A DNA stretch of 64,000 bases, from contig NC_081406.1 in the NCBI RefSeq assembly GCF_030272615.1, forward strand, positions 238,192,422-238,256,421. Reading direction: 5' to 3'. This DNA comes from Cryptomeria japonica. Taxonomy: Eukaryota > Streptophyta > Pinopsida > Cupressales > Cupressaceae. The notes beneath the pieces were generated by a model, which had not been told where the DNA came from, ran no database searches, and saw nothing but the letters and a program-made list of their open reading frames with translations. The position numbers were made by a program, and so were the translations under genes. How positions within the stretch are numbered: the first letter of the stretch is position 1; every line of letters begins with the position of its first letter. This document shows positions 1 to 11,345 of the stretch, one piece after another.

Positions 1-206
1 TTCAACTTGTCCATCAAATCTTTCCTCTAGTCTCTTGAAGTGTTCACTTGAGCTTTCAAATCATTAATGAAGTCTTCAACTGCATTCAGGTTTCTCTTTC
101 AGCAGATTATCTCATTTCTTGCTGCATCAAGATCCTCAAGTACCACAGAAAGCTAATTTTTCTTGGACCTTCCTCAAGCGGTTAGGCTTCCTTGGAGGAA
201 CTAGGA

Positions 207-216
207 TCTGATACCA
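207..216 (-). promoter_or_regulatory. C0 primer binding site (initiator Met-tRNA type)
   Basis: On the minus strand this reads TGGTATCAGA, the complement of the 3' end of plant initiator Met-tRNA, which primes minus-strand DNA synthesis of copia elements. It sits two bases inside the LTR boundary, as expected. Confidence 0.8.
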
Positions 217-218
217 AT

Positions 219-1057
219 TGTTGGAATCAAGGATCACTAAGAGGGGGGGGGGGGTAAATCAATGATTTACCAACAATTTTTTTCTGACTTACACTTAAAC
301 CACCAGAAGTATATGCAAGAAAGTAAAGTGTAGAAACATAAGATAATCAACCACAAAATCATAACACCAGAAACACTGCCTAAAGCTTACAACTCAATTA
401 CAATAAGGGATGCAACCCCGAAAGGCTCACTTCCTTACAAATATTTCACAATGATAAATTACAATTATTGAAATCCAAAATAACATCAACACAACGGTAT
501 TATGAGTTCTAGTTAAGTGCATAAAGTCTGACTGTCCTACCTCTGCTACTTTGCTCTATTTTCTATCTCAGTTAGCTACCGGATTAATTATGCACATGTG
601 AAACTATTCCAAAATGATTTCTCGATCACAACTCGCTCATACCAAATACCAAAAAGATCTTCTACATCGGTCTTATATATCTGCAATCATAAAATAAACA
701 ATTATCAAGTCGACCTGTAGTGTAACGTGTAAATATGAGTCGGCTTGAACCGGATCATCAAAAATATATGCAGATCCATCAAATTATGTCAAAATTACTT
801 CCATAAGATGGCCCTATCACCCCATACATGAATCTCACCACCACAATCACCAAAAAGCTTTTGGACCAAAAGTGCACTACTTATCCTAAAATACTAGAGC
901 TAGATTATCGGTTACCAGACCGCAATAACTTCTGGATATCGAAATCTGTGATTACCGGATAGGATTTCCAAGGAGATTTTCCATCAATGACAACCCTAAA
1001 CCATTAATCAAGCATTGATATCCACTAGATGAGTGTCAATTGTCAACATTCTCAACA
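219..1057 (-). repeat. C0 5' LTR (right end uncertain)
   Basis: The LTR starts TGTTGG beside the primer site. A run of about 12 G residues at 242-253 is followed by TAAATCA, matching the U5-end motif of the other copia LTRs in the window. A minus-strand TATA-like CTTATATA lies at 672-679. The end is placed near 1057 at CTCAACA by analogy with the CCAACA ends of the other copia LTRs; this is inference. Confidence 0.55.
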
Positions 1058-2038
1058 CTACAACCCAAACCCTCATGTTCTACCTAGAGTAATTTTCATC
1101 TTTTCCATACAAAAAGAGACAAATGTAATATACACCATGAATAAACCACACAAATGAAATATAACAAGATTGTCCATTGTATTCCAAAGAGTTACATGTA
1201 TAATTTGTGGAGATAATTACACAAATTATTTGAAGCTTTTTGTATTCAAGTTTTCAACTTGCAAAAAAAACATGCAAAAATGCTCAAAATATATCTTGAT
1301 ATTATAAACAGCTATCTATGGCACTATACAAAAATATGATCTCTCCTTAAAATTCTAAGGTTAAAAAATAAAATACAATGACTTAGAATTCCATTTTATA
1401 AGAAGAAGGGGGAAAACAATCTTAAAGTTAATTATACACTTGTTATATTCTAATTTGACAATCTCTTACAAATCATGCCAAAAAACATAGAATACTAGTA
1501 TTTGTAGAAAAAAGAATAAAAAATTGAAGAAAAATAAAGAGAAATCAAAGCCACCTTGGTGTGCTGAAAATAAGAAAGACCGTCTTGCTTCTATTTCTAA
1601 AGATATCAAAATATGTTGTACACCAAAAGAATAAGAGTTGATGCTATTACAAGGGAAGTGTTAGAATCTAGTGATTTATAAAATTGATTTGGTCTAATTA
1701 AAATTTTATGACCGACTAAAAAGGCACAAGCGCCCTTATTATTCATACTTGTCTTGCAGAGCTTCAAATGTTCTATTTGTAGGACATTGAAATTATTGAA
1801 TTTTGTTGACATTGCCATTAAACTCTACATACTTTGCATCCAAGATGACTCTAGAGTATCTTTAATAGTTCTCACATATCACCTCAAAAGCATGCATTTC
1901 ATTAAGAAATGAGTTTAGTTGATCCATACTCAAGTCCTCATCAGAATAAACCAAAGATATTACCTTTGGACTTGTAGTATTAAACCCAAATTTCTATTAT
2001 TCAAAGGTTTTTGCTTTATCTTGACCAACTTTGATATT
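1058..2038. other. Unassigned AT-rich DNA with a possible gag-like relic
   Basis: No intact gene is visible. On the minus strand, about 1810-2000 translates for some 35 codons before a stop, with a pattern (PKVISLVYSDEDLSMDQL) loosely like the region of copia gag that precedes the zinc knuckle. The rest is AT-rich and full of stops. It is probably decayed transposon sequence; the identification is weak. Confidence 0.25.
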
Positions 2039-2692
2039 TGGTATAGACACCTAAAAATGTCTCATTAATCGCACACTAATTATTCGTCTTATTAATTAAG
2101 TAATTATTTAATTATTTAATAAATCTAATTTCTTATAAATTAATTCAATATTCACCTTTCACATTACTAATTATTCAATTTTCAATTCTCCATCAATTCA
2201 TCATTCAACCCTTTCTCAAATATTAATTATTTAATTAATTATGATTTAATTCATTAATTAAATAATCTTTATTATTTAAATAATTCCATTTCTAATAATT
2301 AAATAATTTCATTAAATTTATATAATTTATTAATTCATTCTTCAAATCCACAAATTTGAATTTCAACTAATTTCATTTTCTCCAAATTCACATTTCACCA
2401 AATTTCAATTTCATCAGATTTCAAGAGAATGTGCATTTCAAATTCATCATTCAAAAATCAAAATTCAAATTCAAATAAAAATTAAAATGAATTCCAATTC
2501 AAAAGTCCTACAACACATGTTGAAGAGTAGGGTTGATCAATCAAATCAGTTAACTAACCAGTTAACTCTGCAATCTCCCCTTTTTACTCCTAATCACCTT
2601 TTTCTAACAAATCAATCAATTCAATCATCTCCCTAGTTAAATCAATTAACTATCCAATCTATTTAGTCAACTTTCCAATCTATCCTATTAAT

Positions 2693-2777
2693 AGATCAAT
2701 CAAAAGAGTTAATAGATCAATCAAAAGAGTTAATAGATCAATAGAAAGAGTTAACAGATCAATCAAAAGGAGTTAAC
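2693..2777. repeat. 21-bp tandem repeat, four units
   Basis: Four consecutive near-identical units of the form AGATCAATCAAAAGAGTTAAT, of 21, 21, 21 and 22 bp, lie in the U3 part of the probable G1 LTR. A fifth weak unit follows. No coding potential. Confidence 0.85.
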
Positions 2778-3261
2778 AAATCAATCAAGTCAGGTTACTA
2801 TCAATAAACACTTGAGTTCTATTTCTTACCAAATTTGTCTCAAAACTTCATAAAAGCAACCTCATTTCTCCATTATCAACAATCGCAAACTTCAAATCTT
2901 TATGTCACATGAAGGTTACCAATGCGATATTTGAGAGCCACCATACCACAAAGAAGAGAAGAACAATTGGAAGAAACATGAATAATAGGGAGTTTCAATT
3001 AGATCTATTTGATTAAAATCTCTTATTAAGCTAATTACTTTCATTAATTTATGTTTAGGATTGATTTAATAGTTAAGGAATTCATGATTTTCCTTATTTC
3101 CCATTTAGCAATGATGATTTTAAGCATGAAAGCACTGTTGAACCTGATGTGAACATACAACAATGAATCCCTTTTACATCATTTTTTGTTAATTTTTACA
3201 GATCTCTACAGATTCTGTATGGACAAAACATGATTTGTTGTGTATTCATGTTGACGGAAAT

Positions 3262-3371
3262 TCACATTTGTGCACATAGAAGTTTGCATTCTTGCACACA
3301 AACATTCACATTTGCACAGACAATAATTCATATTCGTTGTGATGCTTATTCGCATTCGTATGGATTAATCA
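3262..3371. repeat. 22-bp phased motif array I (G1 U3)
   Basis: A TCACAT/TTGCAT-type hexamer starts at 3262, 3284, 3306, 3328 and 3350, exactly 22 bp apart each time. The 16 bp between motifs are only partly similar. A 78-codon reading frame across this stretch is incidental. Confidence 0.8.
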
Positions 3372-3752
3372 TATTCTCCTTTCAATTTTCCATTGATTTT
3401 AGTGATTTATCTGCAACTCTAACCCACATTCAATTTTTAAATATGGAGTTATTGTCTTTTTCTTAAAATGACTCAGATCTCCTGGTAGGAAGAGTCAGAT
3501 TTAAGATTTCCAGTGCAAGAAAGAGAGTCGATGAAATAAGACAACAAAAATCCTATCAACAATTGTTATGAGTAGAAAGAAGAATAAGAGACCATAAAGA
3601 ACAAAGTACTATTTTTGCATACCATACCCGAGTCCACGCTTACATCTTGAGATACAACATGATGAATGGAGATGAGTGAATGGTCAATATAATTTTGCAA
3701 TAACTCACTATTTTGCAGATATCCTTAATTTTCCAAAACTCTGTTTATCAGT

Positions 3753-3906
3753 TTGCATTAATGTTATCTTTATGTCGCATTTGCTTTGACATGAGATCAC
3801 ATTCAATAAGTCAGAAATTCACATGCAAAGATACATAAATTTGCATTTTTTTAGAAACCTACTCACATTCATTCTTACATCAATTCACATTTGGTGGATG
3901 AATTTG
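3753..3906. repeat. 22-bp phased motif array II (G1 U3)
   Basis: Seven hexamers of the type TYRCAT start at 3753, 3775, 3797, 3819, 3841, 3863 and 3885, with an exact 22-bp period. The intervening bases differ from unit to unit, so only the motif and the phase are conserved. It lies about 350 bp upstream of the G1 TATA box. Confidence 0.85.
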
Positions 3907-4080
3907 ATCGTTTCCTGTTATGTGTTTTTCTTTAATATTTCTGATTTTTTGGTTCTATTAATATTCTATCTGTAGTGTGTGGCAAGGAAGAATAGGGAAG
4001 GTATGATCGATCGAAGAGATTCATAAATCTACTGACATGTGTGAATGCAAGATTTGATAAGATTTTAGTTTATATTTCAT

Positions 4081-4235
4081 TTTGGTGCCTAAAATGAACA
4101 ACACAAATTTCACATTTGGTTTTGGTGCCTGAAAATGAACAATACAAATCACACATATTCCTTTGAGGTTTAAAATGGACATGCTTATGCGTAAATTTCA
4201 CCTTTGGATTTTGGGTTTAAAATGGATATGAGCTT
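4081..4235. repeat. 40-bp imperfect tandem repeat upstream of TATA box
   Basis: Four diverged units begin at about 4081, 4121, 4162 and 4210, each starting TTTGGTGCCT or TTTGRGGTTT and followed by AAAATGRA. They sit just upstream of the TATA box and look like a promoter-proximal U3 repeat; that role is inference. Confidence 0.7.
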
Positions 4236-4239
4236 ATCT

Positions 4240-4248
4240 TATAAATAG
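4240..4248 (+). promoter_or_regulatory. G1 LTR TATA box
   Basis: TATAAATAG, a good plant TATA match, lies after the U3 repeats of the probable G1 LTR and on the same strand as G1 gag. Transcription would start about 30 bp downstream. Confidence 0.55.
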
Positions 4249-4872
4249 TTTATTTCACATACTGCAATCTTAAAAGGAAAGAACATTTTTTGTGTTTGAA
4301 GTGGTCCCACCGCTAAAACACACTATCCTCTCCCCTAGCTTTTGTGGACTTGGGTGCAAGAGAAAAGTTTTAGCAACACTCATTTTTTTTCTTTTTAGTA
4401 GTGGAGGGCTATATTTTATGAGGATTTCATCACCTCACAGGGGGATCTCAAACTGAGTTGCGTTGGGGATATCGATCTTCATAGCGTATTCTTGAGCGGT
4501 GTGCTTTCGAGACACTATACAAAATACTCGACTAGATGACTATGGTGTTGAGTGAATTCGACATATATAAGATCACCAAAAGTCTTAAGTGTCTTTCCTT
4601 AGAATCCATTGTTTGAATGGACCCATCGAAAAACTATTTGTCGTGCCTGTGAAGTGTGATACCTGCAGCTGCAACACAAAACACTCAATAGATCATTACA
4701 AGCATGGTTAGAAAATAATAAGAAAACAAAGATGAACCATGACAAAGCGACCTATCGCCTCCTAAGAGATGGGAGTATGGATTTGCTCTCAGATCTGGAT
4801 AAGCAATCCCAATCACTTGACTACACCTAGATGGAGGATTTGAAATGATAATGATATGCAAAGTTGAGATTG

Positions 4873-5014
4873 ATTATGCTAGATTGATCCAAGAGACTAA
4901 TTAAGCTAATGATATGCATGATTAAGCTATGATGATGATGCAATTAAGCTAGAAAATAGATTAATTAAGCTACATGATTCAATAATTATGCTAGAAAATG
5001 ATCAAATTAAACTA
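4873..5014. repeat. 21-bp phased ATTAAGCTA array in G2 LTR
   Basis: Seven nonamers of the type ATTAAGCTA start at 4873, 4900, 4921, 4943, 4964, 4985 and 5006. The spacing is 27, then 21, 22, 21, 21 and 21 bp, with mostly unrelated spacers. On the minus strand it lies downstream of the TATA box, so it should be within the transcribed R/U5 part. The same array in the other LTR is where C1 inserted (17021/30192). Confidence 0.8.
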
Positions 5015-5120
5015 AATCTAAGATGCAATTGCCTAAAACAACAATGCTCAAATGATATGCCTATAGTAACAATGCATAAGATGAAATGAGATGGGATCCT
5101 TTTTGCTCCAAAATGGGGGA

Positions 5121-5128
5121 TATTTATA
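5121..5128 (-). promoter_or_regulatory. G2 LTR TATA box
   Basis: On the minus strand this reads TATAAATA, preceded by U3 sequence and followed by about 480 bp to the LTR end. It agrees with the transcription direction of G2 gag-pol. Confidence 0.6.
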
Positions 5129-5233
5129 GGATTTCCAAGGCCAGGGGTGAGGTACAGGAATCAATGGTCAAGATTGAGTCTGGAGATATCAAGGGTAAAA
5201 TTGGAGGAGGTTGGAGAAGAGGTTGGAGGAAGA

Positions 5234-5264
5234 GACACTTGTCATCTCTGTGGTGACAAGTGTC
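5234..5264. repeat. Perfect 11-bp inverted repeat in G2 LTR
   Basis: GACACTTGTCA at 5234-5244 and TGACAAGTGTC at 5254-5264 form a perfect 11-bp stem with a 9-base loop. The whole hairpin is unchanged in the other LTR at 30490-30520. It lies about 110 bp upstream of the TATA box on the minus strand. Confidence 0.8.
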
Positions 5265-5800
5265 AAGGAGATTTTCTCATAAAAGGGCAAGTGTCCAAGA
5301 GAGGAGACATGTGGCCAAAGTGCCATGTGTCTCAAGAAGAAAACATCCACACCATAGGAGGTTAGGATAAGGAGGTTAGAATGTGCAAGATAGGATAGGG
5401 TTAGTTAAACCCAAGGTTAGGTGGAATGGGTTAGGTTAGAGGGATGGTTAGGTTAGGTGGCTAGAAGCTAGGAGGCATGTGGGTAATTTAAATTAAAAAA
5501 TTCAAATAATAGGTAAAGACTAATTAATTCTCAACAACTCATAAATTGATTTGTTTTAATTAATTAGGGGATTAGAAGAATTGATTGAAGTGGGGGGAGG
5601 AGATTAATTAATTTGAATTAATTAATTAAAGGGGACTATGGAAATGAACCTATTAAATAAATCCTTAGATTTATTAATAAGTAGATGAAAGGGAAAATTT
5701 AATCAAATTGCCTAATGAATTCAATTAAATTAGGAAGGGGGATTAATTAAATAATTTCTTATTTAATTAATTATCTTCAAACCATTTTTAGGTGTATACA

Positions 5801-5814
5801 TTTTTCCCTTCTTT
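5801..5814 (-). promoter_or_regulatory. G2 polypurine tract
   Basis: On the minus strand AAAGAAGGGAAAAA immediately precedes the LTR start TGTATACACC. This is the expected primer for plus-strand DNA synthesis. Confidence 0.8.
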
Positions 5815-7430
5815 GAAGCGAGGTGTGATGACGCGTTGATTCAAAGAATAATCTCATTTGGATGATGATATTAGTTTGATAGGATGCCCCAACTATTGAT
5901 TGATAAATTGCGGTACGATGATGCCCCCTCGGGAGATCAATTGAGATAATTGACCTTTGGAGTGTTTGGATCTTTGCGAAATTGATATCCTGATTAATTT
6001 GATTTCTGCAACTGTGGTTGATGAAAATGCAAGTTCTATGACTAGCTTGATTGATTAGATTGATAAGATCAAGATTTGGCCTGGTTTCAGGAAGAACTTC
6101 TGGTTTCAGGAAAGATACATCTTGTATAAGACATGATAGGATGATTTAGATGTGATTTATTGATAGATTGATAAGATTTATTGGATAAAGAACTGACAAT
6201 TTATTGATATCAAGTTGCAAAAAGATTTAAATATGTTGATGTTGGGTCTATTGGTAGGGATAACATAAGATTTTCGCTGGGTTGACAATATCTAGAAAGA
6301 GATGAGTCATCATTCCGATTGCATATACACTTATGATGATACCTTGATGATTCCTGTGATAAATTTAACCTTGGATAAAATAAGCATGCAGGATCCCATG
6401 CAAGAATGAAATGCAACGTGATGATTGGATCAATCACTGGGTTATTGCGTGTTGTCATCATTGAGCTTTTTAAAATTTGGGAAGTGAGTGCAAACATCAA
6501 TGGTATAATTAAACCATGATGACCTGAGCATGACTTTCCTTGATTTTGATATGGCAAGTTAGCACAAGCATCGAGGTATAATTGAACTGAGATGACCTGA
6601 GTGTTGCTTGCATAAAACATGCAGTATTAACCATTTCAATATGCAAATCAGAAATGCCTTCGATGATACTTCGATGATCATGTCCTAAGACAAATTTTCA
6701 CATATTAATGATTAATTTACAGACAATAGACAAGAAAAATATCATGTTTCTTCCTTGTTCCTCTAGTTAGAGACATCCTGGAGTCACTCCGAAATCATGA
6801 TAGCAAAAATTAAGATAGAAAAATTGAACAATCATGTTAAAATCATTATCCAAAAGATATCATCCGTGTGCTTAGATTGACTTTGTGATAGTTTGATGTT
6901 TGATAATTTGATCTCGTGTTCAATGTTGGATATGTCTCAGTTTTCGCTTGATAAGGGTTGTCTAACTGTTGTTCTACCTGTTTGATTAAGCTCAAAATGA
7001 TCAAAATTTCGCCCCTAGCTAGGTGTTGGATTTTGCCCCAAGCCTAGAAACAAATTCAATATGATATACCCATTGATCCAAACCATGGCAAGAAGCCACC
7101 TGGGATGCCTGCGTATGTACAAAGGCTTTATTATGGATATGAACAATGCTTAATGAATGCAAGTGGAAGGATGCATGAACTAATAGATGAAATTTTTATT
7201 GCACTTTTTCTCATATTTGATTTTTTTTTCTTCTTTTTCACTGTTTTTGGATTTTCTTCTTTTTCACTGTTTTTGATTTTTCTGCTTTTTCATTGTTTTT
7301 GATTTTTTTGCCTTTTCACTATTATTGATTTTTTTGCTTTTTTAGATGTAAAACTTCTTTAGATGCATGCTATTGATAGGTTCTTCGAGCTGATCTTCAT
7401 CCTATGTTGATAGTTGATATGATCCTGACC
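5815..7430 (-). other. G2 region between integrase and 3' LTR
   Basis: About 1.6 kb with no recognised domain. The longest minus-strand frame (6210-6620, 136 codons) overlaps an internal duplication: a block near 6499-6535 recurs about 72 bp later near 6572-6610, both with GGTATAATT and GATGACCTGAG. It also contains many GATGAT motifs. I read it as non-coding 3' tail and make no gene call. Confidence 0.5.
7203..7345. repeat. Pyrimidine-rich ~27-bp tandem repeat
   Basis: Four to five imperfect units built on CTTTTTCACTGTTTTTGAT lie just downstream (minus strand) of the integrase end. It reads A- and G-rich on the coding strand of G2. Confidence 0.75.
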
Positions 7431-8667
7431 CAAATACTGCTGTGACCATAAAAGGACCTAACCAGATTGGTTCAAACTTTCCTTTCTTTTCTCGATCTAC
7501 CTGGTTTTGTGGATTTTCCTTTAGTACTAGTTCCCCAACTTGAAAGACTCATGGTTTTACCCTGTGATTATAACTTTGGCACATTCTTTGCTGATATACC
7601 TTTAAAAGATCAATGGCATTTTGTCTTCATTTATGGATCAATTCTAACTCCTGCAGTCTAGATACTCATTGTTCTTCATCTAGAATAAGACCTTTTAATG
7701 ATACTCGTAGAGAAGGTATCTCTACTTCTATTGGCAGTATTGCTTATGATCCATACACAAGAGAGAAAGGTGTGGCACCTGTTGGTGTGTAGATACTAGT
7801 ATGGTAGGTCCATAGAGTAGGGTTCAATTGAATATGCCAATCTCTTCTAGCATCATTCACTGTCTTTTTGAGGATTTTTAGAATAGTTTTGTTTGATGCT
7901 TCTGCTTGTCCATTCCCTTGTGGATAGTAGGGTGTGGAAAATCTGTGTTGGATATTGAATTTCTCACATAGCTCTTGTACATCCTGATTCTTGAATGGTC
8001 ACCTCTTATCAATGATAATGGTCATGGGTATTCAATAGAGATAGATAATGTAGTTCAAGATAAATGCAACAATTTGTTTTCCTTTGATATTTGTGAGAGG
8101 TACTGCCTTAATCCATTTTGTGAAATATTCTATAGCGACAAGGATGAATTTGTGACCATTAGATGAAGGAGGATTTATCTTTCCTACTAGATCAAGACCC
8201 CATTGGAAGAAAGGCCAAGATGTTGCCAAAGCATGAAGTTCTTGTGTTGGTGCATGAATCAAATTCCCATGGATTTGACATTGTTTGTATGTTCTAGCTA
8301 TCTGAAAAGAATATCGTTCCATAGTTGGCCAATAATATCCCAAGCGTATGAGTTTTTTTGAAAGGGTAAAACCACTTGAATGAGGGCCACAAATGTCATT
8401 ATGGACTTCATGTAAGGCCTTCTCATATTCTTCTTGTTCAAGACATCTTAAAAGAGTATCGTCTAGACCTTGTTTAAATAGGGTATCCACGACGAGAGTA
8501 TAATGGGAGGATTTGCGAATAAAGTTTCTCTTTTGATTTTTTGATAAGTTAGGAGGGAGGATATTATCTTTTAGGTATCTGTAAGTTTGGCCATAATGGG
8601 AGGAATAATGCCCAACAAGGTGACATATAGTTTGGGAATTAGGACAATTATGAGAAGGGTAAAACAA
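7430..8667 (-). pseudogene. G2 integrase (broken)
   Basis: Ty3/gypsy integrase, which would insert the cDNA into chromosomes. The open part (8032-8667) has the N-terminal zinc-binding region (HNDICGPH, then YKQCQIHG, so the first Cys of the usual CxxC is lost) and the start of the catalytic core with the first Asp in WGLDLVG. Past a break near 8032 the core continues in degraded form: the second Asp region around 7990-8010, then YYPQGNGQAEA with the catalytic Glu at about 7900-7935. Its frame differs from the upstream gag-RT frame, so there is at least one indel between RT and integrase. Not functional. Confidence 0.85.
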
Positions 8668-11135
8668 CTCTTCTACCAGGAATTCATAACGCTATTGATT
8701 TTCCTATGTCTGAAGGAGAGAAGCAAGTGTAGGCATGGCATCTACTTCTTTGTTGTCATTCATTGGAATCTACTGGAAAGTTATTTCTACAAAGTATTTC
8801 TTGATATCATTAACCATATTTTTATAAGGCATCAACTTTTTATCCTTTGTTTGATAATCGTCATTGATTTGATTGATGATGAGCTAAGAGTCTCCAAAGA
8901 CTTGAAGTTGTGTAATGTTCCATTCTATAGCCATTTGATACCTGTAACTAAAGGTACATATTTTTTTGTATTGTTGGTGCATGGAAAGCTTAATTTGTAT
9001 GCATTTGGGATTGTATGACCTTGTGGTGTGATGAATAGAATACCTACTCCTGATCCATGTTGTGTATATGAACCATAAAAGTATAATTTCCATGTTTTTG
9101 TGGTGACCGTTAGGATATCAGCATCGAGAAATTCAATCTACAAAGGACGATTATCTTGAAGCGGTGCCTCGACTAGTTGGTCTGCAATGACTTGTCCCTT
9201 GATAGATTTTCTGTCTACATATTCAATATCAAACTCACTCAAGATCATGATCCATTTTGCTAATCATCCTGTTAATGTTGCCTTACTGAGTAAATACTTC
9301 AGAGGATCGATTTTAGCTATCAACTTGATGGAGTGAGATAATAGATAGTGTCTTAATTTTTGAAAAGCAAAAACTATCGCCAAGCATGCTTTTTCTGTTG
9401 GAGAATAGTTGATCTCGTATCCCACTAATATTCTTCTGATGTAGTAGATGGCTTGTTCTTTTTATTCATTATCCCGTTGTGCAAGAAGAACTCCTAATGA
9501 TGCTTCAGTGGTTGATGCATAGAGTAATAATGGCTTTCCTGGAATTGGTGACATTAGGACAGGTGGTTGCATGAGATATTCCTTGATCTTGTTGAATGCA
9601 TCCTCACATTGATGGTCCCCCTTGAAATGAACATTTTTATGTAATAGATGAGTAAATGGTTGACATTTATCTGCTAGTTGAGCAACAAATCTTCTGATTG
9701 ACTAGAGTCTTCCTTGGAGTGATCTAAATTGACTTATATTTTTGGGAGATACCATTTCCATGATTGCTTTTACCTTAGCTGGATCTACTTCGATACCTCT
9801 AGCTGAAACAATGTATCCCAATAGCATGCCTAAGGTGACACCAAAGGCACATTTCTTAGGATTGAGTCGTAGCTTATATTTTTCTAACCTGTCAAAGATC
9901 TATTCTAGTATTCCTATATGGTCTTCTCAGTTGTATGATTTGGCCAAGATGTTATCCACATATTCTTCCATGAATATATGCATCATGTCATGGAATATTG
10001 TTGTCATAGCTCTTTGATATGTAGCACTTGCATTCTTTAGTCCAAAAGGCATGATGTTCCAGCAAAAAGTACCCCACGGGCATGTGAAAGTTGTCTTATC
10101 TTGATCTTTAGGTGATATTTTAATATGATTGTATCCAGAGAAACCATCTATTAGAGAAAACATGAACTGTCCAATAGTTAAATCTACAATGATGTCAATG
10201 TTAGGCAAAGGAAAGTCATCCTTTGGACATGCGTTATTAAGATCTCTGAAGTCTATGCATATTCTGATGCTTTTATCTAGTTTTGAAATAGGAACAGTGT
10301 TGGATACCCATTGAGGATATGCTGCAGGTCTGATGAATCCTACATCCAATAATTTCTTTAGTTTTTCTTTGACCAAAAGAGCTATATGTGGATGCATTTT
10401 CCTTAATTTTTGTTTGACTGGTTTGGCTCTTGGATTGTCATTTAAGTGATGCATAATAAGCTCTGGACCCAATCCTGGCATGTCTGCATATGAGTAGGCA
10501 AAATTGATTTGTTGTTGTTTGAAGAATTTCATATATTGCTGCATTTCTTGCTCTGAAAGAGAAGTTGCTAGATGGAGAATTTTTGGTTGCTTTGTTGTCC
10601 CAATGTTAACTGCCTCTGTTGGATTGATCAAAATGGATGACCTTTCTTGATAGTGTGCAGGTAAAGTGTCAAATATCCCATCTTTTGGTGCCTCGAGGAG
10701 GTTTTCAACGTTAGATTTGTCCTTTCTTTTTACTTTTTCCTGATCTAATGTTGCCAAGAAATGGTTTTCAACATTAGACCTGATATTGTTGTCTTTATTT
10801 TCCTTTTTGTGACTAGGAGATTTGGCACCCACTTGATTGGAAGATGCATTGCTGAAATTCCAGGTGAGAGTTGTTGTGGGTTCAATTGCATTAAGATATA
10901 TAGATATGGCATTGTCATTTGGAATGGTATCAATGGTAGTATGTCCTTCATTTTCCCAATCAATAAGTTTAGGGTGGATTAGAGTTAGGGGGTCCTCAGG
11001 TTGAGATGTTTCAAGAGTATCAAGGGTCATGATGGATGTATCAAAGTTTTTGATATATATGTCCATGTCTAGAATGGTACCCTCATCAAAATGATCTTGC
11101 TCAAGGAGATCCTGATCATCCTCGATTAAATCCAA
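8668..11135 (-). pseudogene. G2 reverse transcriptase and RNase H (broken)
   Basis: The open part (9927-11135, 402 codons) holds a linker and the RT fingers and palm: KLDKSIRICIDFRDLN, then NIDIIVDLTIGQFMFSLIDG, then WGTFCWNIMPFGLKNASATYQ, and the catalytic box as EEYVDNILAKS. The second Asp of YVDD is Asn here, which should abolish polymerisation, and a stop follows shortly. The thumb and RNase H (8668-9926) are only recognisable in pieces with stops and a shift of frame. The frame of the open part is the same as that of the upstream G-patch, protease and gag segments. Confidence 0.85.
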
Positions 11136-11345
11136 ATCAATTGAATGTGATTCTAATTCAAGTGAACTAGTTCCTAATGTTTTCCCTACATACGCGTGAA
11201 CTACATCGACTCCTACATCTTCTTCAAAGCAATTTTCTTCAGCTGATTATTTAGAGTGATAGGAATCCCATTCCCATTCATTAGAATCTATATCACTTGC
11301 AACTTGCAATCTACAGATTTGTTCATATAGTATTTGATTTGTTTC

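Larger units (their letters stand above)
1..1057 (-). mobile_element. C0: left-truncated Ty1/copia element, 5' end only
   Basis: This is the 5' end of a minus-strand copia-type LTR retrotransposon whose body lies left of the window. Positions 1-206 are the start of its internal region and show no usable ORF. A primer binding site lies at 207-216 and an LTR begins with TG at 219. The LTR has the poly-G plus TRAATCA signature shared by the other copia LTRs here. The right LTR end (CTCAACA near 1057) is only a guess, because the partner LTR and its TSD are outside the window. Confidence 0.7.
2039..4638 (+). repeat. G1 probable 5' LTR, first part
   Basis: A long non-coding stretch that behaves like a gypsy U3: AT-rich start (2080-2480), a 21-bp minisatellite, two phased motif arrays, a 40-bp repeat and then a TATAAATAG box at 4240. 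It is cut at 4638 by G2 and resumes after the TSD CTATT at 31043-31047. The start TGGTATAGACACC is like the TGTATACACC start of the G2 LTR. There is no second LTR copy in the window to test this. Confidence 0.45.
4639..5800 (-). repeat. G2 3' LTR
   Basis: This 1,162-bp LTR on the minus strand starts TGTATACACC at 5800 and ends ACAGGCACGACA at 4639. Its partner is 16719-17021 plus 30192-31042. It contains a TATA box, a hairpin, GGTTAG-rich DNA (5355-5470) and a phased ATTAAGCTA array. The LTR pair looks several percent diverged by eye, so G2 is older than G3. Confidence 0.9.

Noticed and set aside
3230-3466. 78-codon plus-strand frame
   Set aside because: It coincides with the 22-bp phased array, which creates the open frame by its regular composition. 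It shows no protein pattern.
5147-5365. 72-codon frame in the G2 LTR
   Set aside because: It is on the strand opposite to G2 transcription, covers the hairpin and GGTTAG-rich DNA, and lacks an ATG at its start.
5355-5470. GGTTAG-rich stretch resembling telomere repeat
   Set aside because: Units are irregular (GGTTAG, GGATAAGG, GGTTAGG), it is part of an LTR and is present in both copies. It is not an interstitial telomere.
6210-6620. 136-codon minus-strand frame after G2 integrase
   Set aside because: It spans an internal ~72-bp duplication, has no recognisable motif and lies in the non-coding tail of G2.
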